A DNA stretch of 64,000 nucleotides from Paenibacillus aurantius (GTDB lineage: Bacteria > Bacillota > Bacilli > Paenibacillales > NBRC-103111). This document shows positions 1 to 8,709 of the stretch, piece by piece (the first letter of the stretch is position 1; each line of letters begins with the position of its first letter). The translations under genes were made by a program, and so were the position numbers. Under the pieces are notes generated by a model. It was not told the origin of the DNA. It saw only the letters and a program-made list of their open reading frames with translations, and did no database searches. Location: NCBI RefSeq assembly GCF_032268605.1, contig NZ_CP130318.1:3010001-3074000 (forward strand). Direction: 5' to 3'.

Positions 1-555
1 AATGTCAAATTGGTCGAAATAAGTTTTCACTTCCGGAAATGCATAAGCCGGCCGAACCGTAATTGAATCCAACCATCGGCTATTTATAGAGAAAGCAAGC
101 ACAGGCTCATCGATCAAAAGGGTTGCTTTGAAGGTGATCTCCCCATCATCGGGATGAGTGCACACAATAGAGGCTTCTGCATGGAACAGATCCAGATGTG
201 CGGAAACGATCTGAAGCTCATCCTTAAGCTTCAGTTCAAAGCGTCCCATGGGCATCCGGGTCGGTTTCTTTTCTTGACCGTTGATTTGTTCGATTTGGAA
301 CAATTCCTGTGCTTCGGCGTAGGCTCCCGCCTCAAGCAGCTTTCGCAAGCGATAAAAATGACATTGTTCATTCCAAAGCATTCCCCCGCGGTGATCCCAA
401 TAATCCGCCCGATTCACGGTGACCATGATTGTATTTTCTTGAAACCAGAGGAGGGCACCGAATCTTCCATTGGATAAGGGAATTCCATGGTGGCAATAGT
501 CCGTGTCAATCGGCCAATCTAGACAATAGTTCGGGTTTATCTCGGTTACTTTCAT
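1..555 (-). CDS. GH95-like (six-hairpin) glycoside hydrolase, N-terminal part, cut by window edge
   Basis: Reading the minus strand from an ATG at 555 gives 185 codons with no stop before the window edge, so only the N-terminus is present. GGAGGT lies a few bases upstream of the ATG. Residues near 25-55 read PLSNGRFGALLWF, followed by NRADYWDHRGG. This resembles the N-terminal beta-sandwich of GH95/GH65-type enzymes and DUF5703 proteins, where an NG-x-hydrophobic-GA motif is typical. GH95 enzymes are alpha-L-fucosidases or alpha-L-galactosidases, which would fit the fucosidase nearby, but the catalytic (alpha/alpha)6 barrel lies outside the window and the family assignment is inferred. It is the last visible gene of a minus-strand run of glycan genes. 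No signal peptide is seen, so it probably acts in the cytoplasm. Confidence 0.6.
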   Translation of the reverse strand, partial: MKVTEINPNYCLDWPIDTDYCHHGIPLSNGRFGALLWFQENTIMVTVNRADYWDHRGGMLWNEQCHFYRLRKLLEAGAYAEAQELFQIEQINGQEKKPTRMPMGRFELKLKDELQIVSAHLDLFHAEASIVCTHPDDGEITFKATLLIDEPVLAFSINSRWLDSITVRPAYAFPEVKTYFDQFDI

Positions 556-573
556 TACAGACGACCTCCGTTT

Positions 574-1626
574 CTAAACTTGATTCCTTTCCAAAAGCGG
601 CTTGATGTAAGCAGCCAAATGTTCGCCCATTTCAATCATGCCGTGATTCCCGGGATGAAGCAGATCATGGGAAAGCCCATACAAGCCTGAACGCAGCAGC
701 TGGCGCCCATCAACATAATGAACATTAGGCGAATCGATGGAATGCACGACCTCTTGCAAAGCGGTCCGAAAAGCCTCCGATGTGGAAGCGGGATTCCGCT
801 CCGGCCAGATCAACCCGATGTCCATGAAGACAGGCAGCAGGCCGATGCAAATAATCGGCTTGTCGGGATTCTTGGCGGCCATTTTCTCCACCATATGAGC
901 TGCTTTCTGTTGAAAGCTCTCGACGGGAACCCCTTGATTCAGCATGTTCACCGAAATACAGAGTGACGCTACATCCCAGTCCCCTCTGTCCGCGATATAA
1001 TCAGCAAGTTCTTCCTCGCAATAGGCGGAGCCCGAAACTCCAAGATTAATGGCGTCCGACCGGAGCCTCCAGGCCGCCTGCTTCACATAGGTCAAGTCCG
1101 CACTTGCAGCAGCCGCCCCCTGGGTAATGGAGGGTCCATAGGCGAGATAGGTATAAGGTGGCAGTTCCTTCCTATCTGGAGGCCTAAGCGTTTCTCCTTT
1201 AATATTAAGCAGATGGACTTCCCCGCCATGAAGCACCAATCTCCAAACTTGGGGGGCAAAAGAATGCTGAACCGTATTCAGCTCTTCTCTCGGCAAAAAG
1301 TAGGGGGAAGGCAGCTCCAGTAAAAAGTCGGTCGCTTCTTCCATGATCAGGCGTTGGGACACAAAATAGTCGCCATAAAAAATACTGATGACGCTGTTTC
1401 CCTCATAGCTGACCAAGGTGACGACAGCCGGCTTCCAGTCGCTGACGAAACGGATTTCACAGCAAGCCGCTTTCCGATACATGGCTTGGCTTTGCTCACG
1501 CAGGCGCTGCCGGACAGCTTCGGGAATCCTTTGCAGCAGCAAGCCGGGTCTGCCGGGTATTTCTACAAGTTCCTCCACATTTAACAGCTCAACCTGGTGG
1601 CTAATCACACGTTTCCCCCATTCCAT
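574..1626 (-). CDS. SGNH/GDSL-type hydrolase (carbohydrate esterase-like)
   Basis: This 350-residue protein has an N-terminal beta-rich part (about 1-150) and a C-terminal SGNH hydrolase domain. Block I reads YGPSITQG, with the nucleophile serine in a GPS context instead of GDS or GNS. The C-terminal D-LLHPGNHG motif supplies the catalytic Asp and His. No signal peptide is seen, so it is probably cytoplasmic. The family removes acetyl or other acyl groups from sugars, among other substrates; deacylation of glycan fragments is inferred from the neighbouring glycosidases. The ATG at 1626 is the first possible start, since an in-frame stop lies just upstream, but the ribosome binding site there is weak. 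It ends 18 bases before the GH95-like gene and may be co-transcribed with it. Confidence 0.75.
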   Translation of the reverse strand: MEWGKRVISHQVELLNVEELVEIPGRPGLLLQRIPEAVRQRLREQSQAMYRKAACCEIRFVSDWKPAVVTLVSYEGNSVISIFYGDYFVSQRLIMEEATDFLLELPSPYFLPREELNTVQHSFAPQVWRLVLHGGEVHLLNIKGETLRPPDRKELPPYTYLAYGPSITQGAAAASADLTYVKQAAWRLRSDAINLGVSGSAYCEEELADYIADRGDWDVASLCISVNMLNQGVPVESFQQKAAHMVEKMAAKNPDKPIICIGLLPVFMDIGLIWPERNPASTSEAFRTALQEVVHSIDSPNVHYVDGRQLLRSGLYGLSHDLLHPGNHGMIEMGEHLAAYIKPLLERNQV

Positions 1627-1678
1627 ATAAATCTAATTATGATCCCAATGCACTCCCATGAGGGTTAAGCATGGAAAG

Positions 1679-1709
1679 AGAGATCAGAATGAGCTGCATT
1701 CTGATCTCT
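1679..1709 (-). terminator. Rho-independent terminator after the GH16/SLH gene
   Basis: A perfect 13-bp stem (1679-1691 with 1697-1709) closes a five-base loop, 30 bases after the stop of the upstream minus-strand gene. A short T-rich stretch follows on both strands. Confidence 0.75.
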
Positions 1710-1738
1710 GCTTTTTGTGTAATCTGGTTAAGGTTAAA

Positions 1739-4700
1739 TTACTTTTTGTTACCCGAACGGAACGTTACCTTTTGTTCAGCCGCCAGGCTGTTGTTCAAGC
1801 TGTCCTTGACTGCCGTGGTTACCTTCACTTCATAGTCACCTTTAGGATCAAGCGCTCCGTCGAAGGATAATTGGAACCGCAGCGGGCTGATCGGAACGAT
1901 CTTGTAGGCCGGAACTTCTCCTCCGCCGACCTTGGCAACGAGCACACTGTCCTTGGTAAGGGTCGCTCCGTTCATTTGCTTGTTGAACCGCAGCACGAAG
2001 GTCTGTTTTCCAGGAGGATTCCGTTTGTCCGTAACGGTTACGCTGTCCTCCGGAATTAGAACCGGGGGGAAAGCGGCATACGGGGATGCCGGGTCGCTGT
2101 CGGCCGTCTTTAGGTAATTGCGCACCCAATCGAATTCCGCTACCGTTCCGTCAATCTTGTTTACATTCATATTGCCGTCAAAAGCCGTGACGACCGTACT
2201 CAGAATGTTCGGATACTGCCCATTTGTTTTCCCGGTTGGGGCGATATACTTGGAGTAATCCGGCACTTCGTAGCTCACCTTATTGTCATAAGCCATGTAG
2301 AACCGGTTCGGCTCCATGTAACCGGAGAAGTTGTGGAATTCTTTAGCATTATTATCATTGGTGGACCAATTCACTTCCCGGACATTCTTCAGACCGAATT
2401 CCGGTGCCGGCTTGGCTTCTCTAATAAACCAGACGTTGTTGCCGACCGTGTCCGGAAGGGTTCCTTCATTCCAGTCAAAATCCGTATTGGAGCCATTGAT
2501 ACTCCAGTAAGAAGTGTGGCTGCCATAAGCATTGGGATATTTATACCTGGCTTCATAAAATCCGTAGTTCTGCCGGTAGGCGGAGGTAATCGAGGCAGAC
2601 GAATAAGGCGCACCCAACCGGTTATCCACATCGGTTCTGAGCCGGACCACCCCTTCTTTCTGCTCTACGTATTCGGACCACCTGCCGGATATGCCGTCAA
2701 ATCGGATATAATTATCCGCCGACCATTGGCTCCAGTCAAAAGCCGAACCGTTGAACTCATCGGCAAACGTCTTATGCCAGTCAAAACGCAAATCAGGTCC
2801 TGCCGACAGAAGCTGTCCGTCAAACCGGTTCAACATAAGAACGGCCTCTTCTCTCGACAGCTTCAGGGAAGGCTTCAGCGATTGGTCCGGCTCTTCTTTG
2901 AGTACTTCCAGTTTCAATAGACGGTAAAAAGCTTCCTGAAGAGCATAGGTTTCTAGAGAGGAGGAATCCGTCGTATTTTTCACCAAATAGTCGGCCGGAT
3001 CATCCGCAAAGAAATTGTCCACGTTCAAGTATCTTCCCGTATAATCGATGGCGTTGGAAAGAAGGCGTGCGGCAAATTCACGGTCCGCCGGCATGTTTAC
3101 TCCCAATGCCCGGCCGTTGGTCGATACTCCGTACAAAAGTCCGGCCTTCTCGGCCGCTCCAATATTTCCTTTGTAGGGAGTTGCCTTCCCCTGTGTATCC
3201 CCGTAGTCTGCCGCTTCCGGGTCCTCCGGGAGATTCATCATCCGGGTCAACAGAGCGATCATTTCGGCCCGGGTGATTTTGCGGTCGGGATCGAATTGGT
3301 GATTTGTGATCAATCCGTCCGTAATCCCTTTTACTGCCATGGCGTTGACGATTTGCACCGCTTCTTCGTTGTTCAGGTCGTCTACCTGATATTGATCAAA
3401 AAACTTATGGGTGGAGGCTATCACCTGCTTGATGATCGCATGATCCGGGGTTACTTTCTCGTACTTGAAGGCGGTCATTCTGGGCAGGTCTTTGAATGAA
3501 ACATACTCATCGGCTGTACCGGCCGCGAAATTATACGTCCCCAGGTCGTACCAGGTTCCCGTAACCAGCTTCTCCTTCGGCACATAAACCGAATCCGTAA
3601 CGCTATTATGATGGACGTCCAGGTGGAAGCTGTTTGGAAAGTGGGCCGCATTCAGAATATAATAGGAAACTTTATAGTCACCGGGTTCCAAGAGCATCGG
3701 ATTCCATTTGAAATCAATATGATACTGGTAGTTGGCGCCGTCCGGCCCGAATCTATCTTCAATGTAATAATATTTCCCGTAAGGAAGATCCAGGGCAAAC
3801 GAGCTGCCTCTAATGACCGAGCCATCATGAGGACTTAGTCCAGGCGTTACCTTGGATGCCCGCACTTTTTCTTTCATGGTAATGTTAGGCAGCTCGATGG
3901 ATGGTTCTGCTTTATTGGTCGTGACAATAGTTCGGTTGATCGTCACTCCTTCCAGTTGGGGTGTTTCAAATTTCACGCTGGAGGCAATCGTTTCTCCCCC
4001 GGAACCCAGCTTGGTCACTTTGACCAGTTCACTGCCGGCTCCCTTGAAGTCAAACTCCCCGAGGCGAAACCATCCGCTCTCCAGCTTTTTCTGGTCAAAG
4101 ACCAACGTTTCCACTTTCGAGTCATGGAAGATTTCAACCTGCAAAGAATTGTCTCCGGACTGGGTCCGTTCCGGTATGTACGTGAAGACCTCATACTTCC
4201 CGGACTCCAGCTTTCCCGGATTATAGGTGGCGGTAGCCCCTTTCTCCGAGCTTCGTCTCGGTACGGAATACTCGTTATCCGAGGCTAGCGAAGTATCCTG
4301 CCAGCTGCCCGTTTCCCGGTATCCTGCCGGAAATACAGCCGTTCGTTCCGCCTCCGTCTGGCTTCTGGAGGTCCGCTCGAGCATAACCTCGTAGGTTACG
4401 AGCAAGGTGAGGGTCGGTTTGGAAGCATCTTTCGATCCTCTTGTGAATCTTACGTACTCTTCAGGGCTTCCATCAAAATAATAGTCGCCGATCTCGTACC
4501 AGCCGTCTTGCGCGCCATTCATATCGAGGGTAAGAGTCTCGGACTTCCCGTTATGATAGATCGTAACGACCGCTTGATCATCCGCAGCCACACCGGCATA
4601 TTTGTACACCTTCAGTTTCGTCATTCCTCTAGGTGTAGACGAATTGTACTGGTAGTATTCCCCCGGTATGGTGGACTTCTTCAGTCCCTGCTCTTTGTTG

Positions 4701-5236
4701 GGAAGGGTGGCGTTAGTCCAATTGGCACTGGTTTTGTAACTTATCACGACGGACTGCGGTTTGGTTCCCTGCAGAGGTCCATACACGAACCGGGTGACGG
4801 TGTTTTTTAAGCCCGGCTGCTTGGTAAGGGTATCAGCCGGAATCAAATTGGTTTTGGGGTTGGATACCTGGTATACGGAGCCGGCAATCCGTGCGTTAAG
4901 ACCTGACTTGAAAAAGGCGATAGCGGCATTCAGATCAGCGGTTGAGGCATCCACCGCCTCCGTTGTTGGACTAGGGCTGTTCAGAACCGTGCGGGCGCTG
5001 TCTATTCTTTCCTGCAGCCTAATTCGTGACCCGGGCGCATACTGCCCTTCTGACGATCCTTCCTCAACACCCGGCAGCAAGGAGGCTGCCTCGTTAACGA
5101 TCTTTAGAAGCTCCGACTTGTCTGTTGCAGCAGCCGCCTCGGTGACAATCCCTCCGTAAGCGGCAGGTGATGCAGTGACCAGCAGGTTTGCCGCCAGGCA
5201 AACGGGTAATACGATACTCCAGACTCTCTTCTTCAT
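1739..5236 (-). CDS. Secreted multidomain protein: golvesin-like repeats, SLH triplet, GH16-like domain, Ig-like end
   Basis: The ATG at 5236 is chosen because AAAGGAG sits 7 bases upstream; an in-frame TTG farther upstream lacks one. The 1165-residue product starts with a signal peptide (MKKR, hydrophobic core). About residues 100-620 hold three diverged modules, each ending in a similar beta stretch (HNGKSETLTLD, HDSKVETLVFD, HNSVTDSVYVP, each then GW/TWY-x-LG), like golvesin/xanthan-lyase binding domains. Three SLH modules follow (about 635-825), which in the family anchor proteins to secondary wall polymer. A GH16-like domain (about 835-1065) and an SbsA-type Ig-like domain close the protein. 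At 2465-2482 the catalytic ExDxxE motif reads DFDWNE, with Asp where the nucleophile Glu is expected. SLH modules in the middle of the chain are unusual. It is likely a wall-attached glycan-binding or weakly hydrolytic protein. Confidence 0.75.
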   Translation of the reverse strand: MKKRVWSIVLPVCLAANLLVTASPAAYGGIVTEAAAATDKSELLKIVNEAASLLPGVEEGSSEGQYAPGSRIRLQERIDSARTVLNSPSPTTEAVDASTADLNAAIAFFKSGLNARIAGSVYQVSNPKTNLIPADTLTKQPGLKNTVTRFVYGPLQGTKPQSVVISYKTSANWTNATLPNKEQGLKKSTIPGEYYQYNSSTPRGMTKLKVYKYAGVAADDQAVVTIYHNGKSETLTLDMNGAQDGWYEIGDYYFDGSPEEYVRFTRGSKDASKPTLTLLVTYEVMLERTSRSQTEAERTAVFPAGYRETGSWQDTSLASDNEYSVPRRSSEKGATATYNPGKLESGKYEVFTYIPERTQSGDNSLQVEIFHDSKVETLVFDQKKLESGWFRLGEFDFKGAGSELVKVTKLGSGGETIASSVKFETPQLEGVTINRTIVTTNKAEPSIELPNITMKEKVRASKVTPGLSPHDGSVIRGSSFALDLPYGKYYYIEDRFGPDGANYQYHIDFKWNPMLLEPGDYKVSYYILNAAHFPNSFHLDVHHNSVTDSVYVPKEKLVTGTWYDLGTYNFAAGTADEYVSFKDLPRMTAFKYEKVTPDHAIIKQVIASTHKFFDQYQVDDLNNEEAVQIVNAMAVKGITDGLITNHQFDPDRKITRAEMIALLTRMMNLPEDPEAADYGDTQGKATPYKGNIGAAEKAGLLYGVSTNGRALGVNMPADREFAARLLSNAIDYTGRYLNVDNFFADDPADYLVKNTTDSSSLETYALQEAFYRLLKLEVLKEEPDQSLKPSLKLSREEAVLMLNRFDGQLLSAGPDLRFDWHKTFADEFNGSAFDWSQWSADNYIRFDGISGRWSEYVEQKEGVVRLRTDVDNRLGAPYSSASITSAYRQNYGFYEARYKYPNAYGSHTSYWSINGSNTDFDWNEGTLPDTVGNNVWFIREAKPAPEFGLKNVREVNWSTNDNNAKEFHNFSGYMEPNRFYMAYDNKVSYEVPDYSKYIAPTGKTNGQYPNILSTVVTAFDGNMNVNKIDGTVAEFDWVRNYLKTADSDPASPYAAFPPVLIPEDSVTVTDKRNPPGKQTFVLRFNKQMNGATLTKDSVLVAKVGGGEVPAYKIVPISPLRFQLSFDGALDPKGDYEVKVTTAVKDSLNNSLAAEQKVTFRSGNKK

Positions 5237-5300
5237 ATCATTCTCCTTTTGTAACAAAGTAGTTGGGCGGTTTGGCTGAGAGATTCAGACAGGAGCAATG

Positions 5301-5326
5301 GATTTGTAGCGCTTACATTACAAATC
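5301..5326. promoter_or_regulatory. Perfect 8-bp inverted repeat, possible operator
   Basis: GATTTGTA and TACAAATC are separated by ten bases, 65-90 bases upstream of the GH16/SLH start. Embedded at 5305-5317, read on the minus strand, is TGTAAGCGCTACA. This resembles a catabolite-responsive cre site but is one base short of the usual spacing. The role is inferred from position only. Confidence 0.35.
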
Positions 5327-5498
5327 TGATCCTCGTTGTTTGATTGGCATTCCCTCCTTTCCCGTTTTGCAATCGGCATGGCGCCGCTTGTTTTCCTGCT
5401 GACCTATCGGTCTCTTTACTAATCTATAAGGTTTGCTTTCGCAGGTACATGCAGAAGATTACGATTTTATATACATATTTTCACTATCCATTGAAACA

Positions 5499-5534
5499 GC
5501 AGCAGGAGAGGGGAACGCCCGCCTCTCCTGCTGC
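5499..5534 (-). terminator. Rho-independent terminator after sugar-binding lipoprotein gene
   Basis: A perfect 13-bp GC-rich stem (5499-5511 with 5522-5534) begins 7 bases after the stop codon at 5541. The T-tract that follows on the minus strand is weak. Confidence 0.75.
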
Positions 5535-5540
5535 ATTTTC

Positions 5541-7130
5541 TTATTTCAATAAACCGGCATCCTTCAATTGCTTGGCTGCATACTCTTTGTATTTGGTATA
5601 CTCGAACTTGGTCTCCAACGTCTTGACGTAATTGTCCCAATTCGACAGAGGCTCTTTGCCCATCATGAATTTCAACAGCGATTCATTTACATATTTGATG
5701 CGGTCGCTATATAAGGTATCATTCGGGTCCGGCATAACAAAGGGATTAACCGGATTGGGTCGGATGTACTGCAGGTTGATCTTATGAAAATCCGACGTTT
5801 TCGGATTCGTGAAGTTGAAATAGAGGGCGTCATCCGCCCTTCTTGACAGAGCGTAGTTGGAAGTCCAAATATACTTGTTCATCAGCTCTCTATTGTTTAG
5901 GTTGTCGGTAAGGCGTTGGATTTTGCCATCCGCCAAATCCCAATGAATTCCTTTTATCCCGTAATTGGCCCAGGGGTAAAAGTCCTTGTCCGTGTACCAG
6001 TACTGCAGCAGGGCCAAAATGCGTTTTACCTTCTCGGGATCCTTTGCAGCCGTCTTTGAGATGGCCCAGGAGTTGTTCTGGAAGGACTTTAAGCCGACCG
6101 TTTGATCTCCATGGGGCCCTTTCACAGGAGGAAAGACGATCCAGTCCGGAATTTCTCCGGAAACCTCCTTCATGGCCTGTTGGGTGTTCGTTTCCATTCG
6201 TCTCCAGTCATTGATGAGGATACCGACTTTCCCGCTGTACATTTTCTTATCATTGGCCGTCCCGTCATTGATCGTGACCCAGTCGGGATCGACTACCTTG
6301 GCGTCCAGCATGGTTTTGATATAGGCAAGGGCCTCCTGCATTCTGGAGTCCGTGTTGTCGAAGGTGAGTTTCCCGTTCACCATGTCGACGACGTTCGGAT
6401 TAACTCCGAACATCCAGAAAATCATTCCCCAGGCTCCCGACAGGTTGCCATCTTTACCAATTCCCGCGACGAAGCCATAGGTATCATTCTTGCCGTTTCC
6501 ATCCGGATCGTTAAAAGTGAACGCTTTCATTACAGTAAGAAGCTCATCCGGATTAGTCGGAGCCTTTAAGCCAAGCTTCGTCAGCCAGTCGTTGCGGATC
6601 CACCAGCTGGAGATGCCGTTAACGAACTCGTAGCCGGGCGTCCCGATCGTTTTCCCCTTATACTTCATAGCTTCCCATTCTTCCGGTTTAAAGCGGCTTT
6701 GCAGGGCCGGATAATCTTTGATGTAGCTGTCAAGGTCAGCCAAAATACCTTGTTCGTAGTATTGGACGGCCGTTCCCCGATCCGGCATGAAGATCATATC
6801 CGGGATATCCCCCGATGCGATCATCGTATTGAGCTTAGTCACCTTCTGATCAGCAGGCGGAATGATCATGTTGAAATCCACATTCACCGCCTTCTCCATC
6901 ATTTGACGGATAGGGTCTTCCTCGCGAGCCGGCATGGGTACCTCGGGATGATAAGCGGCTGAATGGTAAGCTGTAATTTTCATCTGCTTGCCAAAGCCGC
7001 CTTCATTCCCTCCATTACCAGCTGAGGTGGCAGACGGGCTTTTGGTCTCGGAACTTCCGCAGGCGCTTAACAACAGGCTGCCCGCCATAACAGCGGCCAG
7101 AGAACCCATGATCTTTCCTTTAGCTTTCAT
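5541..7130 (-). CDS. Extracellular sugar-binding lipoprotein of an ABC importer (LipO-like)
   Basis: The 529-residue protein begins with a lipoprotein signal peptide ending in the lipobox LSAC (Cys near residue 24), so it should be tethered to the outer face of the membrane. AAGGAGAGG precedes the ATG. The large size, an early region reading MIIPPADQKVTKLNTMIASGD, and the DPDGNGKNDTYGF motif are typical of the big CUT1 sugar-binding proteins common in Paenibacillus. These deliver oligosaccharides to LplB/YtcP permeases. No permease gene adjoins it; the only permease pair in the window (53847-55751) has its own binding protein. It is therefore an orphan here, probably sharing permeases elsewhere. 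Its place among glycosidase genes suggests it binds a product of the GH16 enzymes. Confidence 0.88.
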   Translation of the reverse strand: MKAKGKIMGSLAAVMAGSLLLSACGSSETKSPSATSAGNGGNEGGFGKQMKITAYHSAAYHPEVPMPAREEDPIRQMMEKAVNVDFNMIIPPADQKVTKLNTMIASGDIPDMIFMPDRGTAVQYYEQGILADLDSYIKDYPALQSRFKPEEWEAMKYKGKTIGTPGYEFVNGISSWWIRNDWLTKLGLKAPTNPDELLTVMKAFTFNDPDGNGKNDTYGFVAGIGKDGNLSGAWGMIFWMFGVNPNVVDMVNGKLTFDNTDSRMQEALAYIKTMLDAKVVDPDWVTINDGTANDKKMYSGKVGILINDWRRMETNTQQAMKEVSGEIPDWIVFPPVKGPHGDQTVGLKSFQNNSWAISKTAAKDPEKVKRILALLQYWYTDKDFYPWANYGIKGIHWDLADGKIQRLTDNLNNRELMNKYIWTSNYALSRRADDALYFNFTNPKTSDFHKINLQYIRPNPVNPFVMPDPNDTLYSDRIKYVNESLLKFMMGKEPLSNWDNYVKTLETKFEYTKYKEYAAKQLKDAGLLK

Positions 7131-7335
7131 TTGACCTCTCCTTTTGGTGCATGATTATATTATCCATTATGCTCCTATCCTATCGGGTTTCCTTCGATTC
7201 TCTTTCCATAAAATTAAGCAATAAGTCCAAAATTTTAAGGATATTAGACCAAGTGCTGCGTGGGCTGTAAAGAAAGACGCGTTTGCCCTGAACCATCCAT
7301 CCCGATAAATTTGCGCCGGCCTTTCCTACAAAAAA

Positions 7336-7365
7336 AACCGCTCTCCCCCAGGGGGAAGGGCGGTT
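7336..7365 (-). terminator. Rho-independent terminator after beta-propeller glycosidase gene
   Basis: A GC-rich imperfect stem (AACCGC with GCGGTT at its base) is followed on the minus strand by eight T. It lies about 45 bases downstream of the stop at 7409. Confidence 0.8.
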
Positions 7366-7408
7366 GCTGGCAACTTCAGCCTGGCAGATTGCTGCCGGAA
7401 GATAGGAA

Positions 7409-8419
7409 CTAATCACGAACGAGCGGTATGTGGATGTTAAAGGAATCCTCCCGTTCCGGGTCATTCAGGCGGGCTGCCGCACAGAACAGGACGGCCGGCT
7501 TGCCGTTTTCAAGCCAAAGCTGCGGCCGTTCGAGCGCATCCAACCGCTCCACCTCTCCATCTTCCCAGATTACTTCGCGGTCAAAGGCAAAGGGGTTGGC
7601 TGCTTGTCCCCAATTTATTCCATCGCTGGACTCAAAAAGCGCGACGGTTGCTTTCCCCCTTTTGGTGAAATACCCCTGAAAATCTTTAACCAGTGCATAG
7701 AACCGGCCATCCTGAACCCAGATAAACGGATCCTCGACAGACCAGCCTTCCTCGGGATTCACCATGATCGGCTCCGGCATCTTCTCGAATGGCCCTTCCG
7801 GGTTGTCAGCAACGGCAACTCCGCATATAACACCCCCGCCCTTCGGCATCGGACCGTCTCCGACCGCTTTGTACACCATGTAAATACGGCCATCCGGCCC
7901 TTGGGCTACGCTTGGATTGTTTGTGGCCAAGTGATCGAATGACCCCGGCGTAACGTCAACGCAAGGCTTGTCAAACCGCTGCCACGGTCCTGCGGGATGG
8001 TCCGCCACGGCCACTCCGACTCTCTGATTGTTCCGGTATTCCCACCATTCGGGATCGTTCATGGTCGGCTTGGTCTGGTAAGCAGCGGGTCCCTTGGTTC
8101 CCATATAATACATATAATATTTTCCGTTTATCGGAACGACCGTAGGATTGTGAATAGTCGCTGCATCCCAGTTGCTGCCGCCGCTTCCGGCTATAGCCAT
8201 TCCCTTGTACGTATAAGGGCCAAGCGGATGGTCCGCAACCGCGTAAGCCACTTCGGAACATGTCACCCAGGCATAATGTCCCTTTGCCTTAGGCCATCTC
8301 GAGAAAAACAAATAGTACTTTCCGTCGTGCTCCACCATGCTTCCGCACCATACCAAATAATCGTCCATACGAAAAACAGCGGTTCGGGGAACCGGCTTTA
8401 TCATTCCGTTAAAATCCAT
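7409..8419 (-). CDS. GH43/GH117-like five-bladed beta-propeller glycosidase
   Basis: The ATG at 8419 is chosen because AGGAGG lies 7 bases upstream, giving 336 residues. Repeating blade motifs are visible: GKYYLFFSRWP, AVADHPLGPYTYKG, WDAATIHNPTVVPINGKYYMYYMG, AVADHPAGPW, DGRIYMVYKA and WSVEDPFIWVQDGRFYALVKDF. Such repeated D-x-GPF/Y and HNP motifs occur in GH43, GH117 and related families. Members of GH117 cleave neoagaro-oligosaccharides from their non-reducing end, while GH43 covers arabinosidases, xylosidases and galactanases. The exact specificity cannot be read from the sequence. No signal peptide is present, so it likely works on imported oligosaccharides in the cytoplasm. It has its own terminator and probably its own promoter. 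Confidence 0.75.
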   Translation of the reverse strand: MDFNGMIKPVPRTAVFRMDDYLVWCGSMVEHDGKYYLFFSRWPKAKGHYAWVTCSEVAYAVADHPLGPYTYKGMAIAGSGGSNWDAATIHNPTVVPINGKYYMYYMGTKGPAAYQTKPTMNDPEWWEYRNNQRVGVAVADHPAGPWQRFDKPCVDVTPGSFDHLATNNPSVAQGPDGRIYMVYKAVGDGPMPKGGGVICGVAVADNPEGPFEKMPEPIMVNPEEGWSVEDPFIWVQDGRFYALVKDFQGYFTKRGKATVALFESSDGINWGQAANPFAFDREVIWEDGEVERLDALERPQLWLENGKPAVLFCAAARLNDPEREDSFNIHIPLVRD

Positions 8420-8639
8420 GGTTAGGTCCTCCTTGTTCTCTGAACGTTCTGTCTGTTCATCATACTGGCAGAAGGAGGCCAGGATTATCACGATTTTAAG
8501 TAATTATTCCACGATTTTAAGATGATGGCACGGATCATTGTTCCATCTACCGCCTCACCCTTATCATTATTTCCCTGATAGATCCGAACGGTATAAGAAA
8601 CTGTCAAAAGCCTTAGTACCGGCAAAGGGCAATAAAAAG

Positions 8640-8670
8640 GAAGCCGGGAGAAAAAGGCTCTCCTGGCTTC
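8640..8670 (-). terminator. Rho-independent terminator after PhyH-HEAT gene
   Basis: A stem with one mismatch (GAAGCCgGGAGA against TCTCCtGGCTTC) is followed on the minus strand by a T-rich tract. It starts 40 bases after the stop at 8710. Confidence 0.75.
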
Positions 8671-8709
8671 TGTCTGTTTTCCGATGGCTATTCGTCGATA
8701 AGGTCTATT

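Larger units (their letters stand above)
5237..5540. other. Intergenic region between sugar-binding lipoprotein gene and GH16/SLH gene
   Basis: These 304 bases hold no convincing gene. They contain the terminator of the upstream lipoprotein gene, a dyad at 5301-5326 and the ribosome binding site for the gene at 5236. No clear sigma-A promoter could be picked by eye. Confidence 0.6.

Noticed and set aside
7180-7464. A 94-codon minus-strand frame after the beta-propeller gene
   Set aside because: It overlaps the end of that gene in another frame and passes through its terminator.
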